From positions 16,425,939-16,489,938 of the forward strand of contig NW_019211458.1 in NCBI RefSeq assembly GCF_002443255.2: a stretch of DNA of 64,000 nucleotides, read 5' to 3'. Position numbers and translations under genes: made by a program. Below, piece by piece: positions 13,351 through 27,600 of the stretch (within the stretch, counting starts at the first letter, position 1; each line of letters begins with the position of its first letter). The notes beneath the pieces were generated by a model, which saw nothing but the letters and a program-made list of their open reading frames with translations, made no database searches and was not told the origin of the DNA. The DNA comes from Varroa destructor. Its lineage: Eukaryota; Arthropoda; Arachnida; Mesostigmata; Varroidae.

Positions 13351-16300
13351 AAAGTAGATTGACTAAAATGAAAAAAGGAAAACTGAGAAAACGTAAAGTG
13401 TGTTGCCATACCGCTCGGTCTTAAGAACGAAACGAGACTGAATAGAGCCGGGAAATCATGTCGGTTTATGAATATAAGGCGACATCTAGTAATTTTTGCC
13501 GACGATTCCGTACACCCGGCTAATATACATATACCTATTTAACCAACAATAGCAATAATGGTGAGGTGAAATATAATAGAATTAGCACTAAGTCAGGTCT
13601 GAAAGCGTCAATACAATATGGGAACAACTTCAACATAGGCCGTTATTGACCAGAAGGCATTCGAGCTTTTGAAGCATTGATGAAAATTCGAGAGAGACGT
13701 TGAATCGACGCTTATATTATGCCGATAGCAACTTTATTAGATAAACTTACGTCTCTTCCTAAGTTGATACAACCACAGGGTAGCTAACCTTGACTCCGGT
13801 CGACCCCATGCGAAGTTGCTTGGATTACAGAATTCTCGAAGAACACATGGCCGCAGATCGGCTAAAAGTATTTAAACATACGGATTAACCTTGAAATACC
13901 TAGTATTGAAACTGTATCAAAGAGGATTCCTTCTAAAGGTACAGTCTGAGGTCGCACCAACACAGAGACAATCGTATCATCGTAGTTCTCTGTAGACTTC
14001 AATAAAACGCCGGTTTTTTATTCTAGCTTTGTGGCTTATTTAGAAAAGTCAACTCGAGGTGCCAGGATAAACTTACGAAAATATTTACGATGGCAAGTTA
14101 GTCTATAGCTATTCAACAGCAATTTTACAACGATAGCAATTATTCAGACGCGCACTATATTAGGAGCCATATAAGAGTTCGATTTTCTAAAACCCCGTGT
14201 TGTGTACAAGCTACAGTTTCTTTGAATGGATGATGAAGCTTATAAGTTGGGGTGAAATCGTAGAATATCGTTTCGCCGCAAACGAACTTTGCAGCTGACC
14301 TAATGAATTGAGGAAGGCATTTTCGAGGTTTTGAACTCCTCAGATGCACTAAGATGGCCAGCATGATCTATAGATTCGAGTAGCGATTCATGCAAAAAAA
14401 AAGAAACCATCAAAGCCGATCTTAGCTAACTTTGTTTAGCTCAGAACTTCGAAAAGGCCTAAACTTCCGAATACGCTGGCGGCTCCGGCTAGAAAAAAGC
14501 ATAAACTCAAACCTTTCGTCTTATTGCAGTCGATCACAAAACTTACCAGAAGATACAGTTTTAGAAAAACGCTTAGGAAAGTGATAGACCAGAATAAGTT
14601 ATTTTCCTGCCAGACTATCTCGCCCATATACCGCTTCTTTGAAAACTTGTGGGACATTAGAAAGTTTCCAAACATCCAATATTTTGAGGGATTTAGTTAA
14701 ACACACACCAAATGTAATTCTGTAGCTGCTCAGAAATAGAGTATTTCAAATAACTGTGATCAAAAGATATGAATAGGAAGGGTGACCATTTTGTGTCGAT
14801 ATTCTTACTGACGATTTGCAGGTTCTTTGTTATTAGTTTCTTAATAATTTAATTCGAAGGATTACTTTGTAATAGACCAATTGCCCGACCGACAATGAGT
14901 TTTTCACTAAAAAAATGCTTCTGATGCCAAAATACTTGTTTAAAAGCGATAAATAAACAAATTGTGTTCTGCCCTTAAAAATTAAGGCCATTCTATGTGT
15001 ATGTTGTGTCGGCAGCTGAAAAAGACAGTTTTAGTTATATAATATTATAATATCTGTCGTAAGGTCACAGAACTTCAGAAGTTACTTACGACTGCGAGAC
15101 TACCCAATGTGGACGTGATGATCTTGATAGAAGCGCCCGGACCACAGCATATTTACAGCTGACGACCTCGGATGTGACAAGCTCTTGCTGAATGTCGCAT
15201 CTGATACCCCGTACTTTTGCGGTTGGATGTGAACCTTCCTTAGTCTGCGGTATAGGTTGCCGGGTTAGTCACATAGGCGAACCGGCTGATTAAGCGCGCC
15301 AGATGAACGCCTGATAGGATCAGTTGATCCGACCGAGCTTTCCACAAAAGCGGTCAAGGGCAAATGGCAGCTCAATGCAGTGCGAGATGGCGGGAGAACG
15401 GCAATGCGTCAGACTGGGCAGAGCTGAAGGTTAGGCAACGAAGACCAAATAATTACACTGCTACTTAGCCCGTAAAGACGAAAGTACGAATCTCCAAGTA
15501 AAGAAAGGAGGACAACGAAAGCCAGACGAGCTCGATAAGTATTTTGACGGTTAGTGCTGCATGACATTTTCACCCTTCAAGAGTACCGAATTTCCTGCAC
15601 TCTGTATATAAATAGCTCAGAACCTTATCTGCTACTTATTGACATAACTCGAGTTGTTAGTGTCGCAATACTCTAGATATTGTAGATGGACTAGATTTTC
15701 ACATATTGTTGTTTTATTTATTTATAATACTCATTTATTCATTTTTTTTGTCACATACAAAACAATTATTTTCATGTGCTATTATAACGATAGCAGCGTT
15801 TGATCATTACGCTATTCTATGTAGCATATGTTCACAAAATATAAGCAAGGCCAGTAGTGGCCGATTTCTACACAACTCCATAGCGCTGCCACCATTCTAA
15901 CATGATGCGCCATCCGCCCTTTAAACTTTCTTCTAAGTATTCTTTAACCGGACCTTTCCGAATATAAATAACAATATATAGCTCAACCTGAGTTAATAAT
16001 CATGGAGAAATGCTAGAACCATGATAGTTTGTAATAGTTGGCACGGAACATTCGACATCCGGTTGCAAATCCCTTAGTTGATACTGAAACGACAACAGCG
16101 GCTACAATGATGAGAGCATCCGCTTTCCTCTTGCGGTTCGCTAGTCCATCAATGTGACCGCTAGCTTAGATTCCGCACCAGATCCATCTTGACCTCGATG
16201 ATCTCTTTCGCTCTGCGATTTTCTAATCATCGTGAGGATGCGACGCGTAACCTTCGATGGACAGTCACCCCATCAGCATTGACGCTAACCCTCCTCTTTC

Positions 16301-16633
16301 CCCTCTATATTTATCAGATCAGGCAATTCCAGGAAGATGTTAGCGCCCAGCAGAAATAAGCCCTATATCAACAGTCGTAGTCGAACAGCGGCATCCATGT
16401 TTCTTTGGTCTTCTATTTACTCGATCAACTTCTCTGTGTTGCAAATTTTAATTTGAAAGGTAATACAAAATAAACTAGGTCTTTTCCAGAGATGTCAACT
16501 ACCGGGTTCGATGTCCCTAATTAACAACATTTACCGTCATGGATACACTAATAATTTCACAATAAAATGGTTCGGCAACGCGGACTTCTGAATCCCAAGT
16601 TTCATAGAGTGCTCTACGCCTTTTCTTCTGGAC

Positions 16634-16636
<3 letters not shown>

Positions 16637-16684
<48 letters not shown>
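16637..16684. repeat. (TA)n microsatellite, 48 bp
   Basis: A perfect alternating T-A run of 48 bases, among the longest simple repeats in the window and likely to vary in length. Confidence 0.95.
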
Positions 16685-16687
<3 letters not shown>

Positions 16688-16881
16688 GAATATAGACAGA
16701 TTACTTGTTTTCGTTGTCAGTGCGTACAATGAGGCACTGCAGGGAATGGAGAAGAAATACGGGAAATTTAAATAATTTTGCCATTCTATTAGCATTTAGC
16801 TCGTTTTATGTAGACTGGGGTCATTTTCCCCGAACTGTCTTTCTACTGGTTCCAATTTGGGGACTGAGCCCATCGTCGCTA

Positions 16882-16895
16882 CCCCCCCCCCCCCC
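16882..16895 (+). repeat. C14 homopolymer
   Basis: Fourteen consecutive C residues, the mirror of the G14 tract at 9866-9879. Its length may be affected by sequencing error. Confidence 0.9.
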
Positions 16896-18015
16896 AGAAA
16901 AAAGCAATTCCCACTGCATTTTCCAATTGGCGGGTCTCTATTATGTCTACTAAGACGAACGGAGATCGGCGACAGTAGGTGGGCCGCCGCTCCTTAAGGA
17001 AGTGTCTACAAAAGGTTACCCCTTCATGTGGGATAAATTCTATGTGGGCGTATGTTCCGGCCACTAGGGTTGTCTGTGCAAACCAACGACAATGTGAATA
17101 TGGTAAGGTTAAGGCACTTTAGGTTACAGTGACGACGACGGCGGCTGCCTACCCGTATCATTTTAGGCCAATGCGAAAATCCCTCGGGGTGCTTAGATTC
17201 CTCTTGGGTACTCCTGAGTAGAGGCCTATGCCTCTAACTCACCAGCCATTCGCTTGCGCCCAGTTCAAGCGGTAGCTGAGAAAAGGCATGCAAATACACG
17301 CAAATGGCCGGTGGGGCGGTACAGGGAGAAATAGGTGAGACTCCCCAAAAAAAGAAGTCCCCGCGCCCCCTTCGGCCTATGCAAGTTACGGTTCTGGGCA
17401 GGCTCGCTTGAGAAAAGTGAAGTTTGATCGGCAGTCTGAAGGGTTTTTACCGGGGGCAGAGAAAGCGTTGTAACAAAAGGCTAAGGCCGTAGGGAACTTG
17501 GAAGAGACGAAGATGAGAATAAAATTGAATTTTTTTCGTTAGGATTTTTCTAGGTACCTCCATCGACATCGTATTGTTGAGCAGTGAAATGCCTCACAGC
17601 CTCAGAAGACTACTCCCGGCACTTAGATGCATTACGCGCAAGATAGAAACTATCAATAGCTGCGTGTTTTGCTGCAGACTCGTAAGGCAAAGTTTGCAGA
17701 GAGCAGAGTTACATATTTCGAACAAAGATTTGTAGGGGTATTTGCATCTTTGTCGGTATGAAGAATGATATAATCGTTCATATACTCCTTTAGGAAAAGC
17801 AATATAAAGAAACAGAGTGTTCCGAAATGTTTGTTAGCCTTAGTCTACAATTTAATTTGATAGTTCAAGGGTCCCTTCAAGAAATGACGCTTGCGTTAGT
17901 AGAGAGTGTCAAACACTACCGGTTTTACTCTATATTTCATCATTTCCAGATATGTAATAGGAAAAGCAGTTAAGCGATGCCCATAAACGCTATAACTGCT
18001 AGTATCTATAGGTGA

Positions 18016-18030
18016 ATATATATATATATA
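18016..18030. repeat. Short (AT)n run
   Basis: A 15-base alternating A-T run at the edge of AT-rich DNA. Confidence 0.7.
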
Positions 18031-18699
18031 ATTTATTTTTTTATATGGGGCAGCCGACATATAAAAGCGGCAAGAGCGTCACTGACTGTATCATTTCACG
18101 AACGCGTTACGTCCGTTCAATCAGTTGCTGTCTGAGCGATAGAGAAGCAGTGGTTCAGGGACGCAAAAATAAACGCATAAGGTTGAGTTTTAGCATCTAG
18201 AGAGTGTCTGAGACTGTATAATTCAGCAGACCTTTTTTTTTTTAACATAAACATGGTAATTAACGCGACATTTTCTATTAACAACAATGCAATAAATTAT
18301 TTTAAGCATCCTTATTTTTCTTTGTTTTAACCATTGACGAACTTCCGAATCTGCTACCCGCATGCACCACTGTTATTATTATCATTATTAATATGCGCCG
18401 CTGAGTAACGGCCAACTGGTACGGTTCATCCATATAGAGAATTCTAGGAAATCGAGGCATATCTTGTTTTACGGTCTGGTCGCCAAGCTGTCACGCCCGC
18501 GTTAGTACGGCGTTATAGTAATTACGATACTCATGATATATCTACATCCGTGCGGGCTTGCCATTGCGTCGTTTGAGGGAATCAACCGGTGGACCGATTC
18601 TCTCCAGAGCGGGTTCTACAGCCTTAAAATATGAGCTACTTCAACTATAAGAATGGTATAAATAAGCACAGTTTCCCTAAAATAAAATGCAGTTTTTTA

Positions 18700-20500
18700 T
18701 ATGCTTGAGTTGTCGTTGTTGCTGTCGACGACGACGATACAAATTATTGCTTGGATTAGAGCAGCAAAGTGTATAGAGGCTGGGATAGCGTGCGCAAAAA
18801 TTATAAATCATATTAGCTATTGTTCAGTAGTAGCAAATAAGGCAGATAGCAGGTCCACTCTATCTCGTACAATCTTTCGCCCTAAATAATCTCCGAGGGA
18901 CAGCGAACGCTTTCTGCCGCCGCCGCTGCTACTGTTCTCGTCGCCGCGGGAACACTTGAAAAATCTGAGCATTTTTTTTTCTTTCCTAATAATTTCCCTA
19001 CCTTCTAACATCTTTCCTCTTTCCTCATTCGCTTAGCTATCTTAATCGTTCTCTAATAAAATGTTTTGAGAGACTTGTTATTAATCACTAACATCTTTTT
19101 CTTTGTTGCTTTTACCTGCGCTCCGTGGCTGTACGAAGCGAACCCGGATCGGAAGGAAAGACCTCAACGCCTCCACCGTACAGGCAAAGGCGTTGCTGTA
19201 CCTGAACCCCCGCACGGATACGGGGTAACGGGAGGACATAAAAAAGAACTTATCACAAGCGCATTTTTTGTATTTATTGTCTGTTGATGTTTGTTGACGC
19301 AGCGCGACTACAATTGCTATTGCCTTTGTTCCATTGGATTATGGTCTCGATGAGCGACGATTAAACCCGTGACGCTATCCAGCTGCCGGCCGGAGCCATT
19401 TTCATCGCTGCTGCTGTTACAGGAAGCTGAGAAAAGAGGAAGGCAGGTGGTCGGAAATGGCTCGGAGTTAGGGACTGTTAGCTCCGTGAAGCTGACTGGC
19501 CTGCTGGCGCTGCGTCTTCGCATTATTCATGTTGGAACAGTTCGTCGGCCACGGCCACCGGTTGCCCTAGCAGCCGCTGTAAGATAAATAGGGAGAGCAA
19601 AATGGCCTAGCAGCGACGAAACTGAGTGGTGGCGATAAAAAAGAAAGGCGTTTACGGACAACCAATTGGGTGGGGTGACGAATCCAAACGGAAATAAAGA
19701 AAATCTAGGAGAAGCAAAAGATAAAGCTGAAATGGAGAACAGGCTGCTTTCGCCGGGTATCACCTTCGAGGGGAACAGTGTATGAATGCAAAGAGATATC
19801 GGCAGCTGTAACAACCCCACCATGAACTCCAGTGTGGCAATAATCGGCGTCATCACGGACATGTAGAACCTATCTATTCTTTAGAAGTGAATTTTTTTTA
19901 TGTTGAAGAACGAGCGGAAAAGCAAGTAAACGAAACAGCGAACAGCTTGGAATCGCGCGCAAACGACAGGTTCTTTTGGATGGACGAACCGACAGGCAGA
20001 CGGGTACACAGACACAATCAACCACCCGAATGTGGAACATGCGTGCTGAGGACGCGGGAACAGCGAGCCAGCTGCAGGAAAAACAACGGAGCGCCAATAG
20101 AGTCGATCGCTCCCATGAAACAACCACATGGCAACTCCCAGGAGATTCACAGAAAGGAAGATCGTTCCTTCCGGTGTGCTGCCCCTCGAGCTAATACTGA
20201 CGGTGGCAACAAATATTCTTGGGTTGATGGTCAGAGTGGTGTCGTCGTTGCTAGGTCGCTGTTGGATTCGTCGGACGATGCCGACGTCGAACGCAGACAG
20301 AGAAAACAAACGACATACAATGAGGACGAGCGAGGCAAAACAGTTTATTTGAACGAAGCGGCTCGACGAAAAAGCCCGGTGTTTGGCCTCCTCTATAAGG
20401 GCTGGCCGCACATGCAGAAAGGAGGAACAAAACCCGCAACAAAAAAATGTAGAGGAAAGAGATGTTTCTAGGGGCGCCTCGGTATGGTGTGAGTTTCTGC
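18700..20500. promoter_or_regulatory. C+G-richer island 3 with long overlapping open frames
   Basis: This island has triplet-like runs (GTCGACGACGACGATAC near 18724; GCCGCCGCCGCTGCTACT near 18917) and unusually long open frames on both strands near 19.88-20.47 kb. A consensus donor (ATGGT followed by GTGAGT) lies at 20489, just after the end of the plus-strand frame. It could be the first exon and promoter of an unidentified transcript. No protein family is recognisable. Confidence 0.3.
19887..20471 (+). CDS. Uncharacterised open frame, 194 codons, doubtful
   Basis: This is the longest unassigned plus-strand frame, encoding a hydrophilic, Arg/Glu/Asn-rich product with no signal peptide, membrane segment, zinc ligands or repeat that I recognise. 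A 176-codon frame occupies almost the same bases (19881-20411) on the minus strand. Such mirrored openness is usually a composition effect rather than two genes. The ATG at 19887 follows a T-rich stretch and has no strong start context. Treat it as a candidate only. Confidence 0.15.
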   Translation: MNFFYVEERAEKQVNETANSLESRANDRFFWMDEPTGRRVHRHNQPPECGTCVLRTREQRASCRKNNGAPIESIAPMKQPHGNSQEIHRKEDRSFRCAAPRANTDGGNKYSWVDGQSGVVVARSLLDSSDDADVERRQRKQTTYNEDERGKTVYLNEAARRKSPVFGLLYKGWPHMQKGGTKPATKKCRGKRCF

Positions 20501-22300
20501 TACATGTGGATCCCTAGGACTGTGTGCTGGTGAATACCTGTCATCTGGTGTAGACTAAGCTACAGTTAAAAAGGGTAAATATGGTAGTTACGATAAGGCT
20601 TTATGGTCTTTACTGTTGTTGGCGTCGTGGCATTGTTGTTTCAACTATAACTGCTCCTGCTGTCACAACCCGTGGTCTTAGTTGGACCTGATTCATACGA
20701 TAGATATGAAAAAGGGTGGGATAGGTAAAAACCTCTAAGTATTAAACAGCAGAATCGGACTAGCAAGCGTAATCAACTAACACGATGCTGACTAGCAAGA
20801 TGAATGCGGCGATGCAAACACCGAAGGCCTCCAAGGGTTTTTCAGTGAATATGTAAATAATAACAAAAATTAGAAAGTGCTACAGAACGCATATTTCAAA
20901 TACTGACAGAGGACGAGGCACTCTCAAGCGGGGTTTCAAGGCTCGAAGAAGTCGAGCCAAATAGGCAATAACAAACACATGGAATCAAAATAGGCCCACT
21001 TGTTCGTATGCACTCATACAACCTGGTATAAGCAATCAAATTGTTTCTTCAAAATGGTGACGGTTTGTTCAACGCATTGCGCTGCTACTCGGCAAGTAAA
21101 CAGCGATCGACGCACCCGGCAGTATTATCCCAAGGGGATTTAAACCCCTCTAAGCACAGTGCCCCGAATTTATCAATAAAATCTTGTTTTTCGGCGTTCG
21201 TTCATTTGTCTTGCCAGTGCGATGAATCAACATATGGCCAATAACAACGGACTAGTCAGCCAACCGAACAGTGCCCCAAAGGGAAAAGTCAACTAAGAAA
21301 GGACGAACGCTATTCTGAGTAACCATCGGGTTCAGATTTGAACAAAATTATTTGCGAAGCCTACTACATGCGTTACATATCATATTGATCATTAATCTCA
21401 TCAGTGATCTTTATTTACGTACCGATAGTTATTCTTTCTATGGACATGTATTAATTGAAGAGTGCCGTCCTACCAGTACTTTGTTAAGAGACTCTTATGG
21501 TTCATCAAGTGTACGGCGGTGTGAAAATACCACAGAAAATACATACATTCAAACTCTGTTTGCCTAGTTCGTTCTATGGAATTGGCCATAATTGCATATT
21601 TCTAGCGAAAAAGTATGTAAACATGATCAGCGTATCCTAAGAATAGTCAATATTTTCCAGCAGCTTGACAGCGTTGATTTTTCGTTGAGTAGAGTTAACG
21701 AAAATATCGTCTGTCAATGATATATCCACATCCAGATATATACAACCCTTGATCCTGTTGCCTTTTTTAAGCGATTTAGGCGCGTCTGAGCCAGATCGTT
21801 CATTGAAAAATGCCGCCGATACAGAAAAGCAAATTACATAAAAAAACATCTATTCAACCTGATATCCTTCTAAATCAATTGTGGCACTCCTTAAACTCAT
21901 CAAGCATTACAAGTTGAGTTAATACACACGCCTTAAACAGGAAGATGGATGCCCTCTTACGATATTGAACGGGCGAAATCTGACAATTGTTTCTGCGGGT
22001 GCTCATTTGTTGATTCATAGCATGGTGCTGCATGTCTGCTGTAGAGATTCGGATGGTTTTTTGAAAACACCAACCCCGGAAAAAAGAATTAAAGTTACAC
22101 CCAGAACCGGAATTTCAGAAAAAGCAGCCAGTTGTAAATAAGTAACTACTATAACAGTTCCACGCAATTGTTAGTTTATCTAGGCAATTGCTATATATTT
22201 CAACCTTAGCGCCCTTTTACCCACGGTAGTCGTTCCTAATATGCCTTACGAAGTACTGATTTTAGGCCCGTAATGTCTTCTCAGAAAAGCCGAATGAAAA
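20500..22300. other. AT-rich spacer
   Basis: No coding, RNA or repeat feature that I can support. The open frames are 70 codons or shorter and featureless. Confidence 0.6.
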
Positions 22301-24620
22301 GACTCTCATGTCAGGACTGCAAAATCACATTGTCGTTCGCACTTGCCAGTGGCGTCTATGAAGAGTGCGCTTCGGTATATTTTATGCGGGTATCGTCTTC
22401 TTTGAGAAGAAACACGTGGAGCAGTCAGAATACAATCTAGAAGAGAAGATATGTAAGTGTATCGAACGGAGTCAAGCACAGGAAAGCAAAATGAGACAGG
22501 GCAGTGTGGATAAGAGCGCCTACGATGAGAAAGACACGCAACGAAGGCGGCGGAATGCAGACTTATCGCAGCCTTTCAGGCACTGGGATTAGTAAACTGA
22601 TCCTCAATAGAGATAGACATCTTGCGCCCTCTTCAAGAAAGGGTAACGGATCAGGAGGACTTTTGTGTCTACACTGTTTTTGTGTATTCGTAACGATCGA
22701 AGAAGGAGCGGGGAAAGAGAAGTAAATAAAAAAAATATGAAGGAAAGCCTAAAATATGGAATTCTGGGTCGGTTTCAGACACAAAAAGAATAGCCCAAGA
22801 AAAACGAAGTTGCTCACGATGCCTCGTGGACAAAGCAGTATTGTGCAGTTAGCGAGGTCTTTCGCAGCTACCTAACGAACACGAGTGACATATTCGACTA
22901 GACCCAACAGGTCTGAATCGGCTTGCCTTTAGCAATTGATTCCCGTCAAAATAGTAACTGCAAAAAGATTTACTCTGATTAGATGCCAGGATCACAAATC
23001 ATCGTCTATTTGCACCATGGTCCCCTGTGGTCGTTTTTCTTTCATGAAGAAATCAACGCACCAGACGAACGCAGGTCATAAATTCGATTGCTGTCTTCGA
23101 ACATATACATAAATCATTACATCACAGCAAACCAAATAGTAATGGGCACCTTTTTCCATTAGTTTTAATCAGAACCGTGCTTAGGCTCGGCAGAAGCTAT
23201 ATCTAAAGACCTTCAAACGCACAATAAAAGTACTGTTTGTAATACACTGAATAAAATAGTAGAACCCGAACGTTTTTAGCGTGCAACTGCGATTGTACGT
23301 GACTATGAAATTATTTACCATTTTAGCTATCATTTTACACTTTTCTCTGTGTTCTTGTTTGTACTGTTGTTCAAACTGTGTTGCAGCTGATAACCTTGCA
23401 TATGTAATAAAGCAGCCAACTGCAAAAATAGCCTGCCTCAACCCAACAGATCGTGGTAGATTTGCTCTCAGTTCTTAAGCGCATTCAAACCTAGGCCAAT
23501 CTTTCCGAGGTCTCAATCAGATTGTTTACTTTTGTCCTTTCATCGAATTTTCCTGTTTTCCACAAACATGTCCTATTTCGCTAGTTCATTCTCCTTGTCC
23601 TGTCAAACAGCCACTTCGATTTTCCAGTGTACGACGCACGGGTCATGCTTCGAACCGAGACACGGTAATGACAACCTTAGCTGACGTCCTTTTTTTTACC
23701 AGGCTTTCTGCAACAACGAACGTCCAAAGAACTGCAAACGGTACCTATGAAACCCCGTGCTACTCGATAATTAACTTTATGAAATAGTCCACCAGCTTTG
23801 ACAACGGCTACCCACTTTCTAAGGCCCTTCTCTCTCTTTCTTTCGGTAAGTTGAAGATCAGAATGCCGAGCCACCGCAGGATTGAGACAAACAGTCCAAG
23901 GGGCGGCCTACTAAATAGTGGCTACGCAGCCTTTCCGAAACTTAAAGTGTACACAAAAACGCCGGGCGGAATCGCCAAAAGACATAGAAGGATCTATCTA
24001 GCAACATGGAGAGAAGCACGAATTCGGGAAGACAGTGGAAGCAGAACGAAGTCACTGAAGTGAATCCATACACCCTGCGAAAGACAAAAAAAAATAGGAA
24101 CGTGAGGGTGCGTAGGCTGACATAGCAACGGAAATGAAAACACTGACGGCCTGAAACGAAACGACGAACACCGCGTCGCAAAGGAAGTATCAGACAGCGG
24201 CCATGACTCAGTTAGCTTACTACGTTGAGAAAATTCCAACAGGCCAAGTCAATGAGTAGGAAGAAGAACACATTGGTTGCGTGTTGAACGGCCTCGACAT
24301 ACAACGAACCCAGCAGCTATGGCAGGTCCTAATGAAAGAGTACGTCAAATATCTCTTATTTTTCGTTCAGTCCTATTTTTTTCTTTCTTCTTTGTCGTCT
24401 GAGATACCTTCCTGACCCGCATCAGCATTGTTGCCGCTGCTCTCTCGATCCGCACGCTTAGTCGGCGAGTTGAACGTAGCCGCCCCTCATCAATATTTGA
24501 TGACCGTTGACCGCATTGGAACGACACACGGCAGTATAGTCGTCGATATGAACACATCGTATTGAGGAACGGCGATCGAGATCACTGAAATATCTACCGT
24601 CAATTTGAGCTCGCCTTTCT
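22300..24620. promoter_or_regulatory. Mixed-composition island 4
   Basis: This is a patchwork of somewhat C+G-richer and purine-rich stretches (notably 22.4-22.75 and 23.85-24.2 kb) with several 60-86 codon frames on both strands. None resembles a known protein, and no consistent exon chain could be built. It may be regulatory or part of an unidentified transcript; the evidence is composition only. Confidence 0.2.
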
Positions 24621-27600
24621 CAGTTTTTTTTTTTACCTGAAATCCCTTCGGCTTCAACCCTAAAGGTTCAGGATGATCTAGCTCAAGCTAAAGTAAACGT
24701 AGGGAATGCTACAGCCACGTTCGAGAATCATAAAAGCGACGATCTCTATGCGCTGAACGTATTTTTCGATTCCCTTAAAGTCTATAGGCAACAGTTTGGA
24801 TCGACGAAACCAACGCCGTGCAGCCGTACAAAGTGATGAACGAAATGCACAGTAGACATGGGGTGTTTCACCACTCTAGTACTACCGTAGTACTAGTTTT
24901 GATCTTTATTATAAGCTCGCAGTCACACAACGCTGGTACGTAAACTGTCACAATTTTACTTGATTTAGCATTCGTTTTACAAATCCATAGAACTAAGAAG
25001 CTCAATCACAGATTTACCGTATTTATTATTAAATCATTTATAGCGTAAGTGGCATAGACATTCGTCGAACGTGTTTCAAGTGTGTGGTTCATATTCTTCA
25101 CCCTTTGGTTGAAATACAGATTAATTCATATTATACGATTACTGTGTGTTGGTTTATGATTACGTTATTAGAAGACCTTTTTTATTATATTACTAACATC
25201 AGATCAGAGCGATTGAAAAAAACATTAAATAGGTAAACAGTTGAGATTATTTTGTTGTTTACGTTATACATACATGAAATACCTTAATTATGCACAACGC
25301 TAACATGACGCATATGCGACAATATTTCCCTGAAATAATTAGTCAATCTTCGTTATAACGTTCAGCGACTACACGTCCCGTTTTACCACCAACATGACGC
25401 TGCTTAGTCTAGATGAGGGTATTTTTAAACCTAATACAATTGTAGATCATTTTATACGACCAGTTATTGTTCACTTATAAAGTTCGATCGTTTGTTCTTT
25501 AACAGGCGGTTCCATCAATATTGTAGCAATGCATCCATCTTCGAACGATCGATACGAGAGGTCGATGACACAAAGCGTCTCTTTACTTTTTAAAGCCCCT
25601 CGGGCGTACGATTATATCGCCTTTGGTCGCTCCCGTCATGGCGCACATGAATAGGCCTAATGCTAGTAGCTACAACATAGTTGCTTAAATAACATGCGAC
25701 ATCAGCTTAAGCAAACAGCATGATAAGACCTATTCGTTTCACGTTAGTAGTATCGGTCATTTCTGCGTGCAAAACACCTTACACATCGGTTTGTCTATAG
25801 AATTGAGCGTCATGCGTCATATACCCCAATAGCTTACAAAAGCGATCATTTTCCCCTTCGAATCTGCCACCCGATGCGCCCCCACGCACTATAGCAGGGA
25901 GCCTATTCAAGAGCAGAAAACCCTTTCAAGCGCAGAGCGTAATAAAACACAATTGCCACCTATTTAAAGCGAATTCCAGTACGTAACCGTTGATGGGGGC
26001 CATATATCACGTCGTTTATGAACTGCTGTGTTATGTTAGACAGCTGATGCCCCCCGCCTTTATTGGTAAAGTATCTGTGCACTGGAAAATCCTTTGTTTA
26101 TTAGCGTAAATATATAGCAATTTAGTATATCAGAGAGATGATATACTTTGCCACCGTGTAAATTCTATGTATCAGAACAAAGTCTATGGCGTTATCATAC
26201 GATATATGTAATTTCATGTAATAAGTAAACGTATGATCTTTATTAGTTAACGCCCCTTAATTTTGCACTAGTGAGTTTTTGTTAATTTTAACTTTACGCT
26301 TTTTAAATAAATATTTTTTTTAACGCTATTTATCTCTACTTTAAGATCAAAAGATAAAAGAGATCAACATAATCGTTATGCAACACTACGCTTTATTTCA
26401 TGTTCATTTGTTTATATACTGTTTGTATTGCATTCAGCATATGTAAAAGTTTTCGATATGCACAATGTCGCTTATCTGGACGTTGTCCTGTGTCACGACA
26501 AATTTATCTCTGTCAATACCATTAATCTGTCGTACAGATGCTTAATTGTCATAATCGCTTGTTTATATATTTGTGTCATGTTTTACTTCTCTAATAGATA
26601 TCGTCTGTTTATTAACTTATACTTTATAAGTTACATTCGATTTTGAGCTTTTTGTCATCGTAACAGCTGTCGTATTCTTCCTCAAAACGGTCTAAAGCGA
26701 CGTCTTCAGTTCGCTTAGCGAAATTCCCAACGAACCGAACTTCTTCGTAGGACGCTGCAAGTTGCACGCAATGGTATCTGTTGGCGAAGCCAGAAAGCTT
26801 CGCTTCCATTTCCCGCTACTCATTCAAGTTAAACTTTGCTATGTAATAAGTGTGACGCCTGATAGCAGGCTGAGTAGCTTCAATTAGGCCACAGTGGTAT
26901 ATGGAGTTTTTTTACTATTCATAAACGCGAAGCTTCTCGGTCTCGGTTAAACGTCTGTTATCGTTGATGGTTTCCGGCTGACTGTGCTTACTCCCATATA
27001 TCTTGTTTGGTGTAATCCAACGATGCAATTCAATTGCGTCCTCGGTCGACAAGGGGACGGCTCGCGTGTTGCAGCAGCGGTTTCTAACGTGACAACCATT
27101 GGGAAGGAGTTTAGAAGTACCATGGTACTCAATTGCGAGAATACCGAGGGCGCCAGCCAGTCTTCATTGAAGAGATTGAAAACTGTTGAGAACACAGCTC
27201 GTTCATGATGATACTGCTAGCCGTCTAAAATAATAAAATAAAAATAAAAAAAATAATAATAAATTTTTTTCTGTTACCCGTAACGATAGAAATATTTTCT
27301 AGTACCATTTACGTGTCAACATATGAACAAAAGTTCGCTTTTGGACGCATTTACATTTTCGCTTTATTTTTTCGAATTGTTTTTGTTATTTGAAAGACTC
27401 GGAGGTCAAGTGTGATTTCTATCAGCAGCAGCGATTATCTTTTGATCGGATTAATTACCCTATATTCCTATTAAATTATTTTTTTGTTAATGTCTAACAT
27501 ACGTCTAGTAAAATCAATACCTAATATGTCTAATGGTAAGTCGAAAACGATTATTACAAGCGGCTACTATTTATCTTAACATATTGAGGAGCTTAACGTG

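Larger units (their letters stand above)
13350..18700. other. AT-rich spacer with microsatellites
   Basis: No gene is supported. The stretch includes a (TA)n tract at 16637-16684, a C14 run at 16882-16895 and a short (AT)n run at 18016-18030. Segments at about 15.1-15.5 and 17.1-17.5 kb look richer in C+G than their neighbours but carry many stops in all frames. They may be decayed repeats; I could not identify them. Confidence 0.6.
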
